In this document: positions 36,001 through 44,370 of the stretch, in pieces | How the letters are laid out: each line of letters opens with the position of its first letter | Numbering within the stretch: the first letter of the stretch is position 1 | Assembly (NCBI GenBank): GCA_018267515.1 | Contig: JAFDYJ010000012.1 | Coordinates: 1 to 64,000 of the forward strand | Origin: Bacteroidota bacterium | GTDB taxonomy: Bacteria > Bacteroidota > Bacteroidia > Chitinophagales > Chitinophagaceae | Direction of reading: 5' to 3' | DNA: 64,000 bases | Program-made: the position numbers and the translations under genes | The notes under the pieces: model-generated | Seen by the model: only the letters and a program-made list of their open reading frames with translations | What the model was told of the DNA's origin: nothing | Database searches by the model: none

Positions 36001-37419
36001 ATGCCAGACAAACATTACAGCTTTTTCGGCGCTGTTGAAAGAAGTTTCAACAAAGCCGCAGGATTTACCAAATGGGAATCCGGAATTCTGGAACAAATCA
36101 AAACCTGCAACGCCGTCTTTCAAATGAGATTCCCCATCAAAAGAGATGATGGCAGTATTGAAGTTATTGAAGCTTACCGGGTACAGCACTCCCATCACAA
36201 AACACCCTGCAAAGGAGGTATCCGTTTTGCTGCTGAAGTGGATCAGGATGAAGTGATGGCTTTGGCAGCGCTTATGACTTATAAATGCGCCATTGTAAAT
36301 GTTCCTTTCGGAGGTGGTAAAGGAGGCATTAAGATCAACCCAAAAAAATATTCTGCTTACGAACTGGAAAAAATTACAAGACGTTATACCGCAGAACTGA
36401 TCAAGAAAAATTTTATTGGACCCGGCATTGACGTTCCGGCTCCTGATTATGGTACAGGTGAAAGAGAAATGGCATGGATACTCGATACTTATGGAGCCAT
36501 GCATCCCGGCGAAATAGATGCCGCCGGTTGCGTAACCGGTAAACCCGTGACACAAGGCGGAGTTCGTGGTCGTCGTGAAGCAACAGGACTCGGTGTTTTC
36601 TTTGGACTGCGTGAAGTATGCAATATCAAAGACGTAATGGAAAAGCAAGGCTTAACTACCGGCGTGGAAGGAAAGCGGGTAGCTGTACAGGGATTGGGAA
36701 ATGTGGGTTATCACACTGCAAAATTTTTCCAGGATGCCGGTGCAAAAATTGTTGGACTGGCAGAGTATGAAGGAGCCATCCGCAGCGATGCAGGCCTGGA
36801 TGTTGAATCCGTTTTCCAACACCGGAAAAAAACGGGTTCAATTTTAAATTATCCGGGTGCTCAAAATTTGCCAAAAAATACAGATATGCTGGAAATGGAT
36901 TGTGATATATTGATTCCTGCAGCATTGGAAAATGTCATCAATGGCGAAAATGCACCAAGAGTAAAAGCAAAAATTATTGGCGAAGCTGCTAATGGTCCAT
37001 TGACACCGGAAGCTGATGAGGTATTTGCAAAAAAAGGAATTTTAGTGGTCCCTGATATGTACCTGAATGCCGGCGGGGTAACTGTATCTTATTTTGAATG
37101 GCTGAAAAATTTAAGCCATGTGCGGTATGGCCGGTTAGGAAAACGTTTCACTGAAAATCTGAATGCTCATATTCTTGGCCAGATAGAAGAGTTAAGCGGT
37201 AAAAAAGTAAAGGACAATGAAAGGGAATTGATCATGCATGGCCCTGATGAAGTGGACCTGGTGTATAGCGGATTAGAAGAAACCATGATAGCTGCCACTC
37301 ACGAAATCATGAATACATGGAAGAGTAACCCGGAAATTCCGGACATGCGTACCTCTGCTTACGTGGTTGCCATCAACAAAGTGGGAACCAGCTATGCGGA
37401 ACTGGGAATTTTTCCATAA
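36001..37419 (+). CDS. gdhA: Glutamate/leucine-family dehydrogenase
   Basis: A 472-residue Glu/Leu/Phe/Val dehydrogenase, interconverting glutamate and 2-oxoglutarate in nitrogen metabolism. The N-terminal substrate domain has KGGIRFAAEVDQDEVMALA, the substrate lysine in YKCAIVNVPFGGGKGG, and PAPDYGTGEREMAW. The Rossmann domain has VQGLGNVGYH. The fit is best with glutamate dehydrogenases of the hexameric class. It is followed by a strong terminator, so it is monocistronic. Coenzyme preference cannot be assigned securely. Confidence 0.9.
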   Translation: MPDKHYSFFGAVERSFNKAAGFTKWESGILEQIKTCNAVFQMRFPIKRDDGSIEVIEAYRVQHSHHKTPCKGGIRFAAEVDQDEVMALAALMTYKCAIVNVPFGGGKGGIKINPKKYSAYELEKITRRYTAELIKKNFIGPGIDVPAPDYGTGEREMAWILDTYGAMHPGEIDAAGCVTGKPVTQGGVRGRREATGLGVFFGLREVCNIKDVMEKQGLTTGVEGKRVAVQGLGNVGYHTAKFFQDAGAKIVGLAEYEGAIRSDAGLDVESVFQHRKKTGSILNYPGAQNLPKNTDMLEMDCDILIPAALENVINGENAPRVKAKIIGEAANGPLTPEADEVFAKKGILVVPDMYLNAGGVTVSYFEWLKNLSHVRYGRLGKRFTENLNAHILGQIEELSGKKVKDNERELIMHGPDEVDLVYSGLEETMIAATHEIMNTWKSNPEIPDMRTSAYVVAINKVGTSYAELGIFP

Positions 37420-37447
37420 ACAACAATACATTACAAATTGCTTATTA

Positions 37448-37476
37448 TCCCATCCCGTTTGCGGATGGGATTTTTT
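37448..37476 (+). terminator. Rho-independent terminator of gdhA
   Basis: 8-bp stem TCCCATCC/GGATGGGA (37448-37455 and 37463-37470), 7-nt loop, followed by TTTTTT. The next gene starts only 15 nt after the T-run. Confidence 0.93.
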
Positions 37477-37491
37477 ATTATATTCACTTAA

Positions 37492-38973
37492 ATGCCATTG
37501 AAAAGAAACTGGATTCTTGCATCGCTGATGTTGACAATGATGCTGGCTGCAATGGATACAACAATTGTCTCCACAGCCATTCCCCAGATAGTATCCGACC
37601 TGGGCGGCTTCTCAAAATTTTCATGGGTGTTCTCCATTTACCTGCTTGCACAAACAGTAACTATTCCTATCTATGGCAAACTTGCCGATATATTTGGCAG
37701 GAAAAAAATCCTGATTACCGGTATCTGTATTTTTCTCGCAGGCTCTGCTTCTTCAGCATTTTCATGGAATATTTACAGCCTGATTGCATTCAGGGGCATA
37801 CAGGGATTGGGGGCCGGCTCCATTATGGCTACTGTAAATACAATTGCCGGTGATATTTATTCTGTAAAAGAAAGAGCAAAAATTCAGGGGTGGCTGTCAA
37901 GTATCTGGGGCGTCAGTGCAATTGCCGGGCCGGCATTAGGCGGTGCTCTTGCCGAATACATCAGCTGGAGATGGATTTTCCTGATCAACATACCGATTGG
38001 TATCATAGCAATGATCTTCCTGATCATTTTTTTTAATGAAATTGTAATTTCAAAACATCCGGTAATTGACTTCAAAGGAGCTTCCCTGATATTGGCTGCA
38101 CTGGCCCTGCTCATTATCTACGTTATGGAATCGGGACAAAGCTGGCCCTGGATTTCTATTCCGGGAATAGGAATTCCTTCAATAATTATCACATTGGGAA
38201 TAGTAATTTATTTTATAGAACGAAAAGCCATAGATCCCATTCTGCCACCCTGGCTATGGAAAAACAAAACCTTTACATTAACAACACTTGCAATGACCGG
38301 AATGGGAGTGGTAATGATGGGCCCTGATACTTTTTTACCCACTTTTACCCAAAGCTCTCTTGGAATCGGAATTATCGCTTCAGGTTTTATCCTGGCATCA
38401 ATGAGTGTCGGTTGGCCATTTGCATCTGCTTATTCAGGAAATCTATATTTAAAGATTGGTTTCAGAAATACCTCAATTATCGGAGCTGTAATTATAATTA
38501 TTTCATGTGCAGCTTTTCTAATGATTCCATGGCCACAACCTGTTTGGCTTATTGTAGCCGACCAGGTTTTATTAGGAGTCGGTTTTGGTTTGTTCTCTAC
38601 TCCTTCACTTGTAGGAGTTCAATCCATGGTAGAATGGGAAAGGCGGGGAGTAGCCACAGGCGCCGTGATCTTTGGAAGAAACCTGGGTCAGAGTTTGGGC
38701 GCAGCAATCTTTGGAGCCATTTTCAATTTCTCTTTATCACATCAATTAAGTAATTCGCCAATGGATATCCGGGTAAAGCCCACTGAAGTGCTGCAAATTC
38801 TCAATACGAACATTAACCCGGGCACCAGGCTCTTCCTGGAAAAAACAATCAATAGTGCAACTATGCATATTTATACCGGGCTTACCTTTTTTGCTGTATT
38901 GACTTTTCTTTTTATTTATATAGTACCAAAAGTAAACAAGCCGGCAAATAATGAAAATACTTCAGTAGCCTGA
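37492..38973 (+). CDS. MFS drug-efflux transporter, DHA2 (EmrB/QacA) family
   Basis: A 493-residue protein with about 14 membrane helices. DHA2 hallmarks are the first-helix motif LAAMDTTIVSTAIPQI, motif A as GKLADIFGRKKIL, and motif C as IAGPALGGALAEYISWRWIFLINIPIG. It probably exports hydrophobic toxic compounds by proton antiport. No MarR/TetR regulator or membrane-fusion gene is adjacent. It starts immediately after the gdhA terminator, leaving little room for its own promoter. Its 3' end overlaps the convergent hypothetical gene by 12 nt. Confidence 0.92.
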   Translation: MPLKRNWILASLMLTMMLAAMDTTIVSTAIPQIVSDLGGFSKFSWVFSIYLLAQTVTIPIYGKLADIFGRKKILITGICIFLAGSASSAFSWNIYSLIAFRGIQGLGAGSIMATVNTIAGDIYSVKERAKIQGWLSSIWGVSAIAGPALGGALAEYISWRWIFLINIPIGIIAMIFLIIFFNEIVISKHPVIDFKGASLILAALALLIIYVMESGQSWPWISIPGIGIPSIIITLGIVIYFIERKAIDPILPPWLWKNKTFTLTTLAMTGMGVVMMGPDTFLPTFTQSSLGIGIIASGFILASMSVGWPFASAYSGNLYLKIGFRNTSIIGAVIIIISCAAFLMIPWPQPVWLIVADQVLLGVGFGLFSTPSLVGVQSMVEWERRGVATGAVIFGRNLGQSLGAAIFGAIFNFSLSHQLSNSPMDIRVKPTEVLQILNTNINPGTRLFLEKTINSATMHIYTGLTFFAVLTFLFIYIVPKVNKPANNENTSVA

Positions 38974-39456
38974 TTTTTTTAATACCTGGAGTGTTGAAAT
39001 TCCATCATATTTGTTGCGGAAAATAGAAATCTCCATTCGCCCTTTTTGAAAATAGATATAGCTGCCCCTGTCTTCAACATCAAATCCCTGATGCTTCAAT
39101 ATTTCCATGATCTCAGGCATTCTCATGCCTGTTGTTAGCTGAAAAGGTAATTGATATGGGAAAGGCTTGGCAATTAATGTGTCGCCGGAGTCATGCTTTT
39201 TTTCGTAATCAGTTATCCAGGCCAGCTGATCTACAGAATCATTTCTATTAAACCCTAATAAGAAGCTTTTCGAATCATTATAATATGTCCGATTATTAAA
39301 CCTTTTCAGACCATAATCCTGAATCAGTTTATTAATCATTTCATCACCAAATTTATGTTGCACTGCCAACAGAACTGAATCGCCCTGAAGGATGCTTATC
39401 TGTGATTTTGAAATAAAAGTTAAAAAGATGAAGCAAAAGGATAATCCATATTTCAT
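38962..39456 (-). CDS. Secreted hypothetical protein
   Basis: A 164-residue protein with a signal peptide (about 1-18, ending SKSQ) and no recognised domain. The mature part mixes helix and strand; KFGDEMINKLIQDYGLKRFNN and the C-terminal DVEDRGSYIYFQKGRMEISIFRNKYDG look like a folded domain, not a shadow frame. It reads opposite to the MFS gene and overlaps its 3' end by 12 nt. Function unknown. Confidence 0.6.
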   Translation of the reverse strand: MKYGLSFCFIFLTFISKSQISILQGDSVLLAVQHKFGDEMINKLIQDYGLKRFNNRTYYNDSKSFLLGFNRNDSVDQLAWITDYEKKHDSGDTLIAKPFPYQLPFQLTTGMRMPEIMEILKHQGFDVEDRGSYIYFQKGRMEISIFRNKYDGISTLQVLKKSGY

Positions 39457-39501
39457 ATAATAATTTTAAAGTTAAAATAAGTACTTGTTATTAAGATACA
39501 A

Positions 39502-39948
39502 CTAACCTTCTTCTCCATGTTCTGGAATTGCAGATATTGAAACTAAAGTTCCTGAGCTTTTTTTAAAGCCAAAACATAAAATTCCGTTAGTAATAATCAA
39601 AATTGTCACCGGCATGGCAGCATGATACCGGAGAATCTGGTCCAGTACCGAATCATCCAGTTTTACCCCCATTGCCTTACACTCAACCAGCATCCAGGGA
39701 TGATGACGGGAATCATAAACCAGCAGATCATACCGCTTCTTTACTTCTCCCAATTGAATTTCTTTTTCCAATGCAATCAATGCGGCAGGATATTTTTTTT
39801 CATGCAATAAATATTGCACAAAGTTTTGACGCACCCATTCTTCCGGGGTCAATAAGAGCCATTTTTTCCGCAACGGATCAAAAATGAATTTTTTCTTGCC
39901 TTCATCTTTGGTTTTAAAATCAAACCGGGGATAACAAATCTCAATCAT
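39502..39948 (-). CDS. HsdR N-terminal-domain nuclease-like protein (stand-alone)
   Basis: A 148-residue protein equivalent to the type I restriction HsdR N-terminal domain (HSDR_N_2). The PD-(D/E)XK residues are visible: Asp74 in RYDLLVYD and Glu89-x-Lys91 in VECKA. Helicase and other HsdR domains are absent, and no hsdM or hsdS genes lie nearby. In Bacteroidota such single-domain proteins are common chromosomal genes, so this is not a degraded restriction system. DNA-end or repair-related nuclease activity is a guess. The putative promoter abuts the start codon, suggesting a leaderless mRNA. Confidence 0.82.
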   Translation of the reverse strand: MIEICYPRFDFKTKDEGKKKFIFDPLRKKWLLLTPEEWVRQNFVQYLLHEKKYPAALIALEKEIQLGEVKKRYDLLVYDSRHHPWMLVECKAMGVKLDDSVLDQILRYHAAMPVTILIITNGILCFGFKKSSGTLVSISAIPEHGEEG

Positions 39949-39952
39949 ATTT

Positions 39953-39980
39953 CAAATGTACTACCCTGCTTCAATTCAAA
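39953..39980 (-). promoter_or_regulatory. Putative promoter of the HsdR_N gene (leaderless?)
   Basis: On the minus strand TACATTTG (39953-39960) and TTTG (39977-39980) match the -7 and -33 consensus with a 16-nt spacer. Transcription would begin close to the ATG at 39948. Confidence 0.5.
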
Positions 39981-40043
39981 TAAAATAATAAAGCCTGATT
40001 TTCAAATTCCTCTCAGTTCTGCCAATTGTTTAAATTCGCATAT

Positions 40044-40814
40044 ATGAAAACAAAAGAAGAAATAGTTAGAAACTGGCTACCCCGGTATACCGGCAAAAGG
40101 CTGGCACAATTTGGAGAATATATACTGCTGACTAATTTCAGCCACTATGTAAACTTATTTGCCAAATGGAACAGGGTAAAAGTAATCGGAAAAGATAAGC
40201 CTATGGAGTGCGCCACTTCAGGTGATATCAGTATTATTAATTTTGGAATGGGGAGCCCATCGGCAGCCACTATTATGGATTTATTATCTGCCATTCAACC
40301 GAAAGCAGTTTTATTTCTCGGCAAATGCGGAGGATTGAAAAAAAGAAACCGCTTAGGTGACTTGATTTTACCGATAGCAGCCATAAAAGGTGAAGGTACA
40401 TCGAATGACTACCTGCCACCGGAAGTACCGGCGCTACCTGCTTTCGCTTTACAAAAAGCTGTATCCACTACCATACGGGATTATAGAGTTAACTACTGGA
40501 CCGGCACTGTATATACAACCAACCGCCGGGTATGGGAACACGATGAGCAGTTCAAAGAATATCTTCAGAAAATAAGAGCTTATGCGATTGACATGGAAAC
40601 AGCAACCATTTTTACTGTAGGTTTCTACAATAAAATTCCGACAGGCGCACTCCTTCTCGTAAGCGATCAGCCTATGATTCCGGAAGGCGTGAAAACAGCA
40701 GCAAGCGACAAAAAAATCACATCTCAGTTTGTAGAGCGCCACCTGAAGATCGGGATTGACTCCTTAAAACAACTGATCAATAATGGCCTGACTGTTCGTC
40801 ATTTGAAATTCTGA
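40044..40814 (+). CDS. amn: AMP nucleosidase (short form)
   Basis: A 256-residue phosphorylase-fold enzyme hydrolysing AMP to adenine and ribose 5-phosphate. Motifs: INFGMGSPSAATIMDLL, FLGKCGGLKKRNRLGDL, and the MTAN/PNP-like DMETATIFTVGF with the nucleoside-binding Glu, then LLLVSDQPM with the catalytic Asp. It lacks the N-terminal regulatory domain of E. coli Amn (484 residues), as is usual in this phylum. ATG 40044 is preferred to TTG 40026. Its stop codon overlaps the start of the ABC ATPase gene (TGATG). Confidence 0.9.
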   Translation: MKTKEEIVRNWLPRYTGKRLAQFGEYILLTNFSHYVNLFAKWNRVKVIGKDKPMECATSGDISIINFGMGSPSAATIMDLLSAIQPKAVLFLGKCGGLKKRNRLGDLILPIAAIKGEGTSNDYLPPEVPALPAFALQKAVSTTIRDYRVNYWTGTVYTTNRRVWEHDEQFKEYLQKIRAYAIDMETATIFTVGFYNKIPTGALLLVSDQPMIPEGVKTAASDKKITSQFVERHLKIGIDSLKQLINNGLTVRHLKF

Positions 40815-42526
40815 TGCCGGCACTACTTTCCATAAAAAATTTATCAGTTGATTTCATTTCAGAAGATGAAACCGTATCCGCTTTAAAAAATATTTCATTC
40901 GATGTACACCGTGGTGAAATCCTGGCATTGGTAGGTGAGTCCGGATCCGGGAAATCCGTAACATCTCTTTCAGTTTTAAAATTACTTCCGGCATCAGCTC
41001 AATATTCCAATGGTGAAATCCTGTTTTCAGAAAATGGTACTGAGACAGAAGATTTGTTGAAAAAAAATTCTAAAGAGCTTCAGCCTGTCCGGGGAAATAA
41101 GATTGCAATGATCTTCCAGGAACCGATGACGTCTCTGAACCCGGTTATTACCTGCGGGAAACAGGTAACTGAAGCGATTCAACAGCATCAGAAACTTTCT
41201 TTTCATGCTGCAAAAACAAAAACCATAGAATGGTTTCAGAAAGTAAAACTTCCTGATCCCGACTCTGTTTTTACCCGCTATCCGCATCAACTCAGCGGAG
41301 GCCAAAAGCAAAGAGTGATGATCGCTATGGCAATGTGTTGTCATCCATCCCTGCTTATTTGCGATGAACCGACAACCGCATTGGATGTTACTGTACAGAA
41401 AACAATTTTGGAACTGATTAAGGAATTGCAAACAGAATCCAACATGGGTGTGATTTTCATCACTCATGATCTGGGCCTGGTGGCAGAAATTGCAGACAGA
41501 GCTCTTGTAATGTATCGTGGCGAAATGGTGGAACACGGGTTTGTCCGGGATCTATTCATCAATGCAAAACATCCTTACACAAAAGCATTGTTAGCCTGCA
41601 GGCCGGCTAATCATAAAAAAAATGAACGGCTACCGGTAGTAAGCGACTTTATAAATTCGAAGGAAGAAACAAAAAGCCAGGAGACTGAACCCCTAGTATT
41701 AATAAAAGAGCAACAAAAAGATGATCAGCAATCGGTACTGCTTCAGGTAGAAAATCTTTCTGTTTGGTTTCCTACGAAAAAATCTTTTCTGGGCAAGCCG
41801 ATTGAATTTACCAAAGCGGTAAATGATGTTAGCTTTTCTGTTTACAAGGGAGAGACGTTGGGCTTAGTCGGCGAAAGCGGTTGCGGTAAAACAACGCTGG
41901 GAAGAACATTGCTACGTCTTATAGAACCTACTTCCGGAAAAATTATTTATAACGGTACAGACCTGGCAAAAAAAAGAAAAGAAGAACTGGCCTCATTACG
42001 CAAAGACATCCAGATTGTTTTCCAGGACCCCTACTCATCATTGAACCCAAGACTAACAATCGGCTCTGCCATTGCAGAGCCCTTGAAAGTACATCACCTC
42101 ATTTCAAAACAAAAAGTGCGGAAAGAAAAAGTGGTAGAGCTGTTGGAAAAAGTAGGATTGAAAGCCGAACATTTTTCCCGGTATCCTCATGAATTTTCCG
42201 GAGGGCAAAGGCAACGTATCGTAATTGCAAGAGCATTGGCCCTGTCTCCTTCTTTTCTGGTTTGCGACGAATCGGTTTCAGCATTGGACGTAAGCGTACA
42301 GGCCCAGGTCTTAAACTTGCTGAATGATTTGAAGAAAGAGTATGGTTTCACGATTGTTTTCATTTCACATGATCTGTCTGTGGTTTATTATATCAGCGAC
42401 AGGATTATGGTGATGAACAAAGGAAAAATTGAAGAGACCGGCTCAGCAGAAACCGTTTATCATAAACCACAAACAGAGTATACACAAAAACTCATTGCTG
42501 CTATTCCGGGAGGAAAAGTAGCCTGA
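40814..42526 (+). CDS. Fused double ABC ATPase of the oligopeptide/dipeptide type (DppD-DppF/YejF-like)
   Basis: A 570-residue protein with two complete nucleotide-binding domains. Domain 1 (about 1-265) has Walker A GESGSGKS at 41-48, signature LSGGQ at 160-164 and Walker B LLICDEPT. Domain 2 (about 308-570) has Walker A GESGCGKT at 353-360, signature FSGGQRQR and Walker B FLVCDESV (Glu kept, but Ser replaces the common Pro-Thr). The linker (about 270-305) is charged. Each domain has the oligopeptide-specific tail HPYTKALL or [12 protein letters not shown]. No permease or binding-protein genes adjoin; it is translationally coupled to amn. Partner permeases must be encoded elsewhere. Confidence 0.9.
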   Translation: MPALLSIKNLSVDFISEDETVSALKNISFDVHRGEILALVGESGSGKSVTSLSVLKLLPASAQYSNGEILFSENGTETEDLLKKNSKELQPVRGNKIAMIFQEPMTSLNPVITCGKQVTEAIQQHQKLSFHAAKTKTIEWFQKVKLPDPDSVFTRYPHQLSGGQKQRVMIAMAMCCHPSLLICDEPTTALDVTVQKTILELIKELQTESNMGVIFITHDLGLVAEIADRALVMYRGEMVEHGFVRDLFINAKHPYTKALLACRPANHKKNERLPVVSDFINSKEETKSQETEPLVLIKEQQKDDQQSVLLQVENLSVWFPTKKSFLGKPIEFTKAVNDVSFSVYKGETLGLVGESGCGKTTLGRTLLRLIEPTSGKIIYNGTDLAKKRKEELASLRKDIQIVFQDPYSSLNPRLTIGSAIAEPLKVHHLISKQKVRKEKVVELLEKVGLKAEHFSRYPHEFSGGQRQRIVIARALALSPSFLVCDESVSALDVSVQAQVLNLLNDLKKEYGFTIVFISHDLSVVYYISDRIMVMNKGKIEETGSAETVYHKPQTEYTQKLIAAIPGGKVA

Positions 42527-42649
42527 ATGAGATATTTAATTTTTCCTCCGCTCAAAAAAATGTCTCACAGAAATCCGGCAAAGGCCAAATAACTGAATCT
42601 ATCCGCATTTTAGCTCAAAAAATTAATCGTGAAATTGCTTTGAATACAA

Positions 42650-42657
42650 TACCTTTG
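42650..42657 (+). promoter_or_regulatory. Putative -7 element for queA
   Basis: TACCTTTG matches TAnnTTTG. It predicts a transcript starting near 42663 with a leader of about 135 nt, long for this genome. -33 element unclear. Confidence 0.45.
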
Positions 42658-42668
42658 CCGACTTTATA

Positions 42669-42801
42669 ACCGGATTCATTTTTTAAAAGAATGCTCCGGT
42701 TACATGGCCAGCCCGGCGCCGTAAGGCCGGAGATTTGGTAAAGAATCTTCAGTAAACAGCCGGCTTGAGTCATGAGATTAAAAAATTTAAAATACTCATG
42801 A
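42669..42801 (+). promoter_or_regulatory. Structured queA leader, candidate riboswitch-like element
   Basis: Four pairings can be drawn. A: ACCGGA plus CATT (42669-42674, 42677-42680) with AATG plus TCCGGT (42690-42693, 42695-42700). B: CTCCGGTTAC (42694-42703) with GTAA-GG-CCGGAG (42721-42732), which excludes A. C: the B loop CCGGC (42713-42717) with GCCGG (42759-42763), a pseudoknot. D: TCATGAG (42770-42776) with CTCATGA (42795-42801), which covers the queA ATG. Exclusive helices ending in start-codon occlusion resemble translational riboswitches. The sequence matches no riboswitch consensus I know. CCGG is frequent in this genome, so chance pairing is a real concern. Confidence 0.45.
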
Positions 42802-43847
42802 AGCTTTCACAGTTCCGTTTCGACCTGCCACTCAACCTGATTGCACAAAATCCTACAAAACGTCGTGAAGATGCCCGTATGATGGTGGTGCATCGCCATA
42901 CCGGGCAAATGGAAAACAAACATTTCCGGGACATCATTGACTATTTTGATGACAAGGACGTGTTTGTAGTAAACAATACCAAGGTGTTTCCTGCCCGTAT
43001 GTATGGACGAAAAGAGAAAACAGGCGCAAAGATTGAAGTCTTCCTTCTCAGGGAACTGAATAAGCCCAATCGTCTTTGGGATGTAATTGTGGATCCTGCC
43101 CGGAAAATACGTGTTGGAAATAAATTGTATTTCGGAGATGCAGAAGAACTGGTGGCTGAAGTTATTGACAATACAACCAGCCGGGGACGTACCATCCGGT
43201 TTCTTTGGGAGAACAGTGAAGAAGAATTCCGTGCGATGCTGGAAAAGCTCGGCGAAACTCCATTACCCAGGTACATTAAGCGGAAACCGGATGAGGAAGA
43301 TAAAGAACGTTATCAAACAGTGTACGCAAAGTATGAAGGAGCTGTAGCTGCTCCCACTGCCGGATTGCATTTTAGCAAGGAATTAATCAAGCGCCTCGAA
43401 ATAAAGGGAATCCGTTTTGCTGAAGTAACATTACATACAGGATTAGGCACATTCAGACCTATTGAAGTTGAAGACCTGAGCAAACATAAAATGGATGCAG
43501 AATATTATCGCATTGATGAAACGGCATGCAAAATTGTAAACCGGGCAAAGGAATATGGTCACCGGATTTGCTCAATCGGCACCACCACCATGCGAACTAT
43601 GGAATCATCATTCACTGCTCAGAAATTATTAAAACCTTCGGAAGGTTGGACCAATATCTTCATTCACCCTCCTTACGAATTCAATATTGCAGATGCGCTG
43701 GTTACCAATTTTCACTTACCGAAAACGAGTCTGCTCATCATGACCTGTGCTTTCGCCGGTTATGAACTAGCTATTGAAGCATACAAAAAAGCTATCAAGG
43801 ACAAGTATCGCTTTTTCAGTTATGGCGATGCCCTGTTAGTTGTTTAG
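42798..43847 (+). CDS. queA: S-adenosylmethionine:tRNA ribosyltransferase-isomerase
   Basis: A 349-residue enzyme transferring and isomerising the ribosyl group of SAM onto preQ1-modified tRNA, forming epoxyqueuosine. Motifs include [22 protein letters not shown] at the N-terminus, [36 protein letters not shown] and [16 protein letters not shown] 42798 begins the conserved [10 protein letters not shown] sequence; the TTG at 42765 adds non-conserved residues and lies within the structured leader. It is flanked by the ABC ATPase gene 271 nt upstream and a convergent small membrane-protein gene. Confidence 0.96.
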   Translation: MKLSQFRFDLPLNLIAQNPTKRREDARMMVVHRHTGQMENKHFRDIIDYFDDKDVFVVNNTKVFPARMYGRKEKTGAKIEVFLLRELNKPNRLWDVIVDPARKIRVGNKLYFGDAEELVAEVIDNTTSRGRTIRFLWENSEEEFRAMLEKLGETPLPRYIKRKPDEEDKERYQTVYAKYEGAVAAPTAGLHFSKELIKRLEIKGIRFAEVTLHTGLGTFRPIEVEDLSKHKMDAEYYRIDETACKIVNRAKEYGHRICSIGTTTMRTMESSFTAQKLLKPSEGWTNIFIHPPYEFNIADALVTNFHLPKTSLLIMTCAFAGYELAIEAYKKAIKDKYRFFSYGDALLVV

Positions 43848-43877
43848 TGGCCAATAAAGAATTTTGGCTCGAAGATT

Positions 43878-44327
43878 CTATGCAAAAATATTCTTTGAAT
43901 CTTTCTGTAACAACAAGTAGTCTTTACGCCCAAAAATTGAGTAATACAGGGTATAAAATATGGCAGGCATAATGAGTGCTAATGAAACAGGCATCAACCA
44001 CTCGGGTTTCTCAGTCTTACTCCTGAAGTAAAACATCAATACCAACCCGGCAACAACTAACATAAAAAGCGGCCAATAAAGTTTCATTCCGGACCGCACC
44101 CGCAAATACACAGTTTCACCTTCCTTAATATCTAAAGTAAAAGGCCTGCTGCTATACCAACCCAGTTTGCATTGAACGGTATTGCTTCCCGGCAATACTG
44201 AAAATTCTTCGGAGCCTCCATTTTTTACACTACCGGATTCGTCACTATTGATAATAATTTTATAGGATCTCATCCGGTTTAACCATTCTGAGGAACGACT
44301 TACTATAATTTTCGTTTTAGTCTCCAT
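43878..44327 (-). CDS. Small membrane protein with N-terminal beta (PEGA-like) domain
   Basis: A 149-residue hypothetical protein. The N-terminal 80 residues form an all-beta pattern (IIINSDESGSVKNGGSEEF, then FTLDIKEGETVYLRV) resembling PEGA or carboxypeptidase-regulatory-like surface domains. Two membrane helices follow (about 83-101 and 111-131) and a short basic tail. No signal peptide is seen, so the beta domain would be cytoplasmic unless the topology is unusual. It lies 43 nt before lysC reading leftward from lysC and may be its cotranscribed downstream gene. Function unknown. Confidence 0.6.
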   Translation of the reverse strand: METKTKIIVSRSSEWLNRMRSYKIIINSDESGSVKNGGSEEFSVLPGSNTVQCKLGWYSSRPFTLDIKEGETVYLRVRSGMKLYWPLFMLVVAGLVLMFYFRSKTEKPEWLMPVSLALIMPAIFYTLYYSIFGRKDYLLLQKDSKNIFA

Positions 44328-44370
44328 ACAAATAATTTAATAATAAAAAAATCTGTGAAATGACCGGGCT

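Noticed and set aside
35968..36648. 226-codon leftward frame opposite gdhA
   Set aside because: Lies entirely antisense to a well-supported glutamate dehydrogenase gene; Cys/Phe/Ser-rich composition typical of a shadow frame.
39502..39948. Remnant of a type I restriction-modification system
   Set aside because: The small gene is intact, no hsdM/hsdS remnants flank it, and single-domain HsdR_N proteins are common in Bacteroidota chromosomes.
41027..41536. 169-codon leftward frame opposite the ABC ATPase
   Set aside because: Cys/His/Phe-rich antisense shadow of an intact ATPase domain.
42765..42797. TTG start extending QueA by 11 residues
   Set aside because: The extension is Lys-rich, not family-like and lies in the structured leader; ATG 42798 begins the conserved N-terminus.
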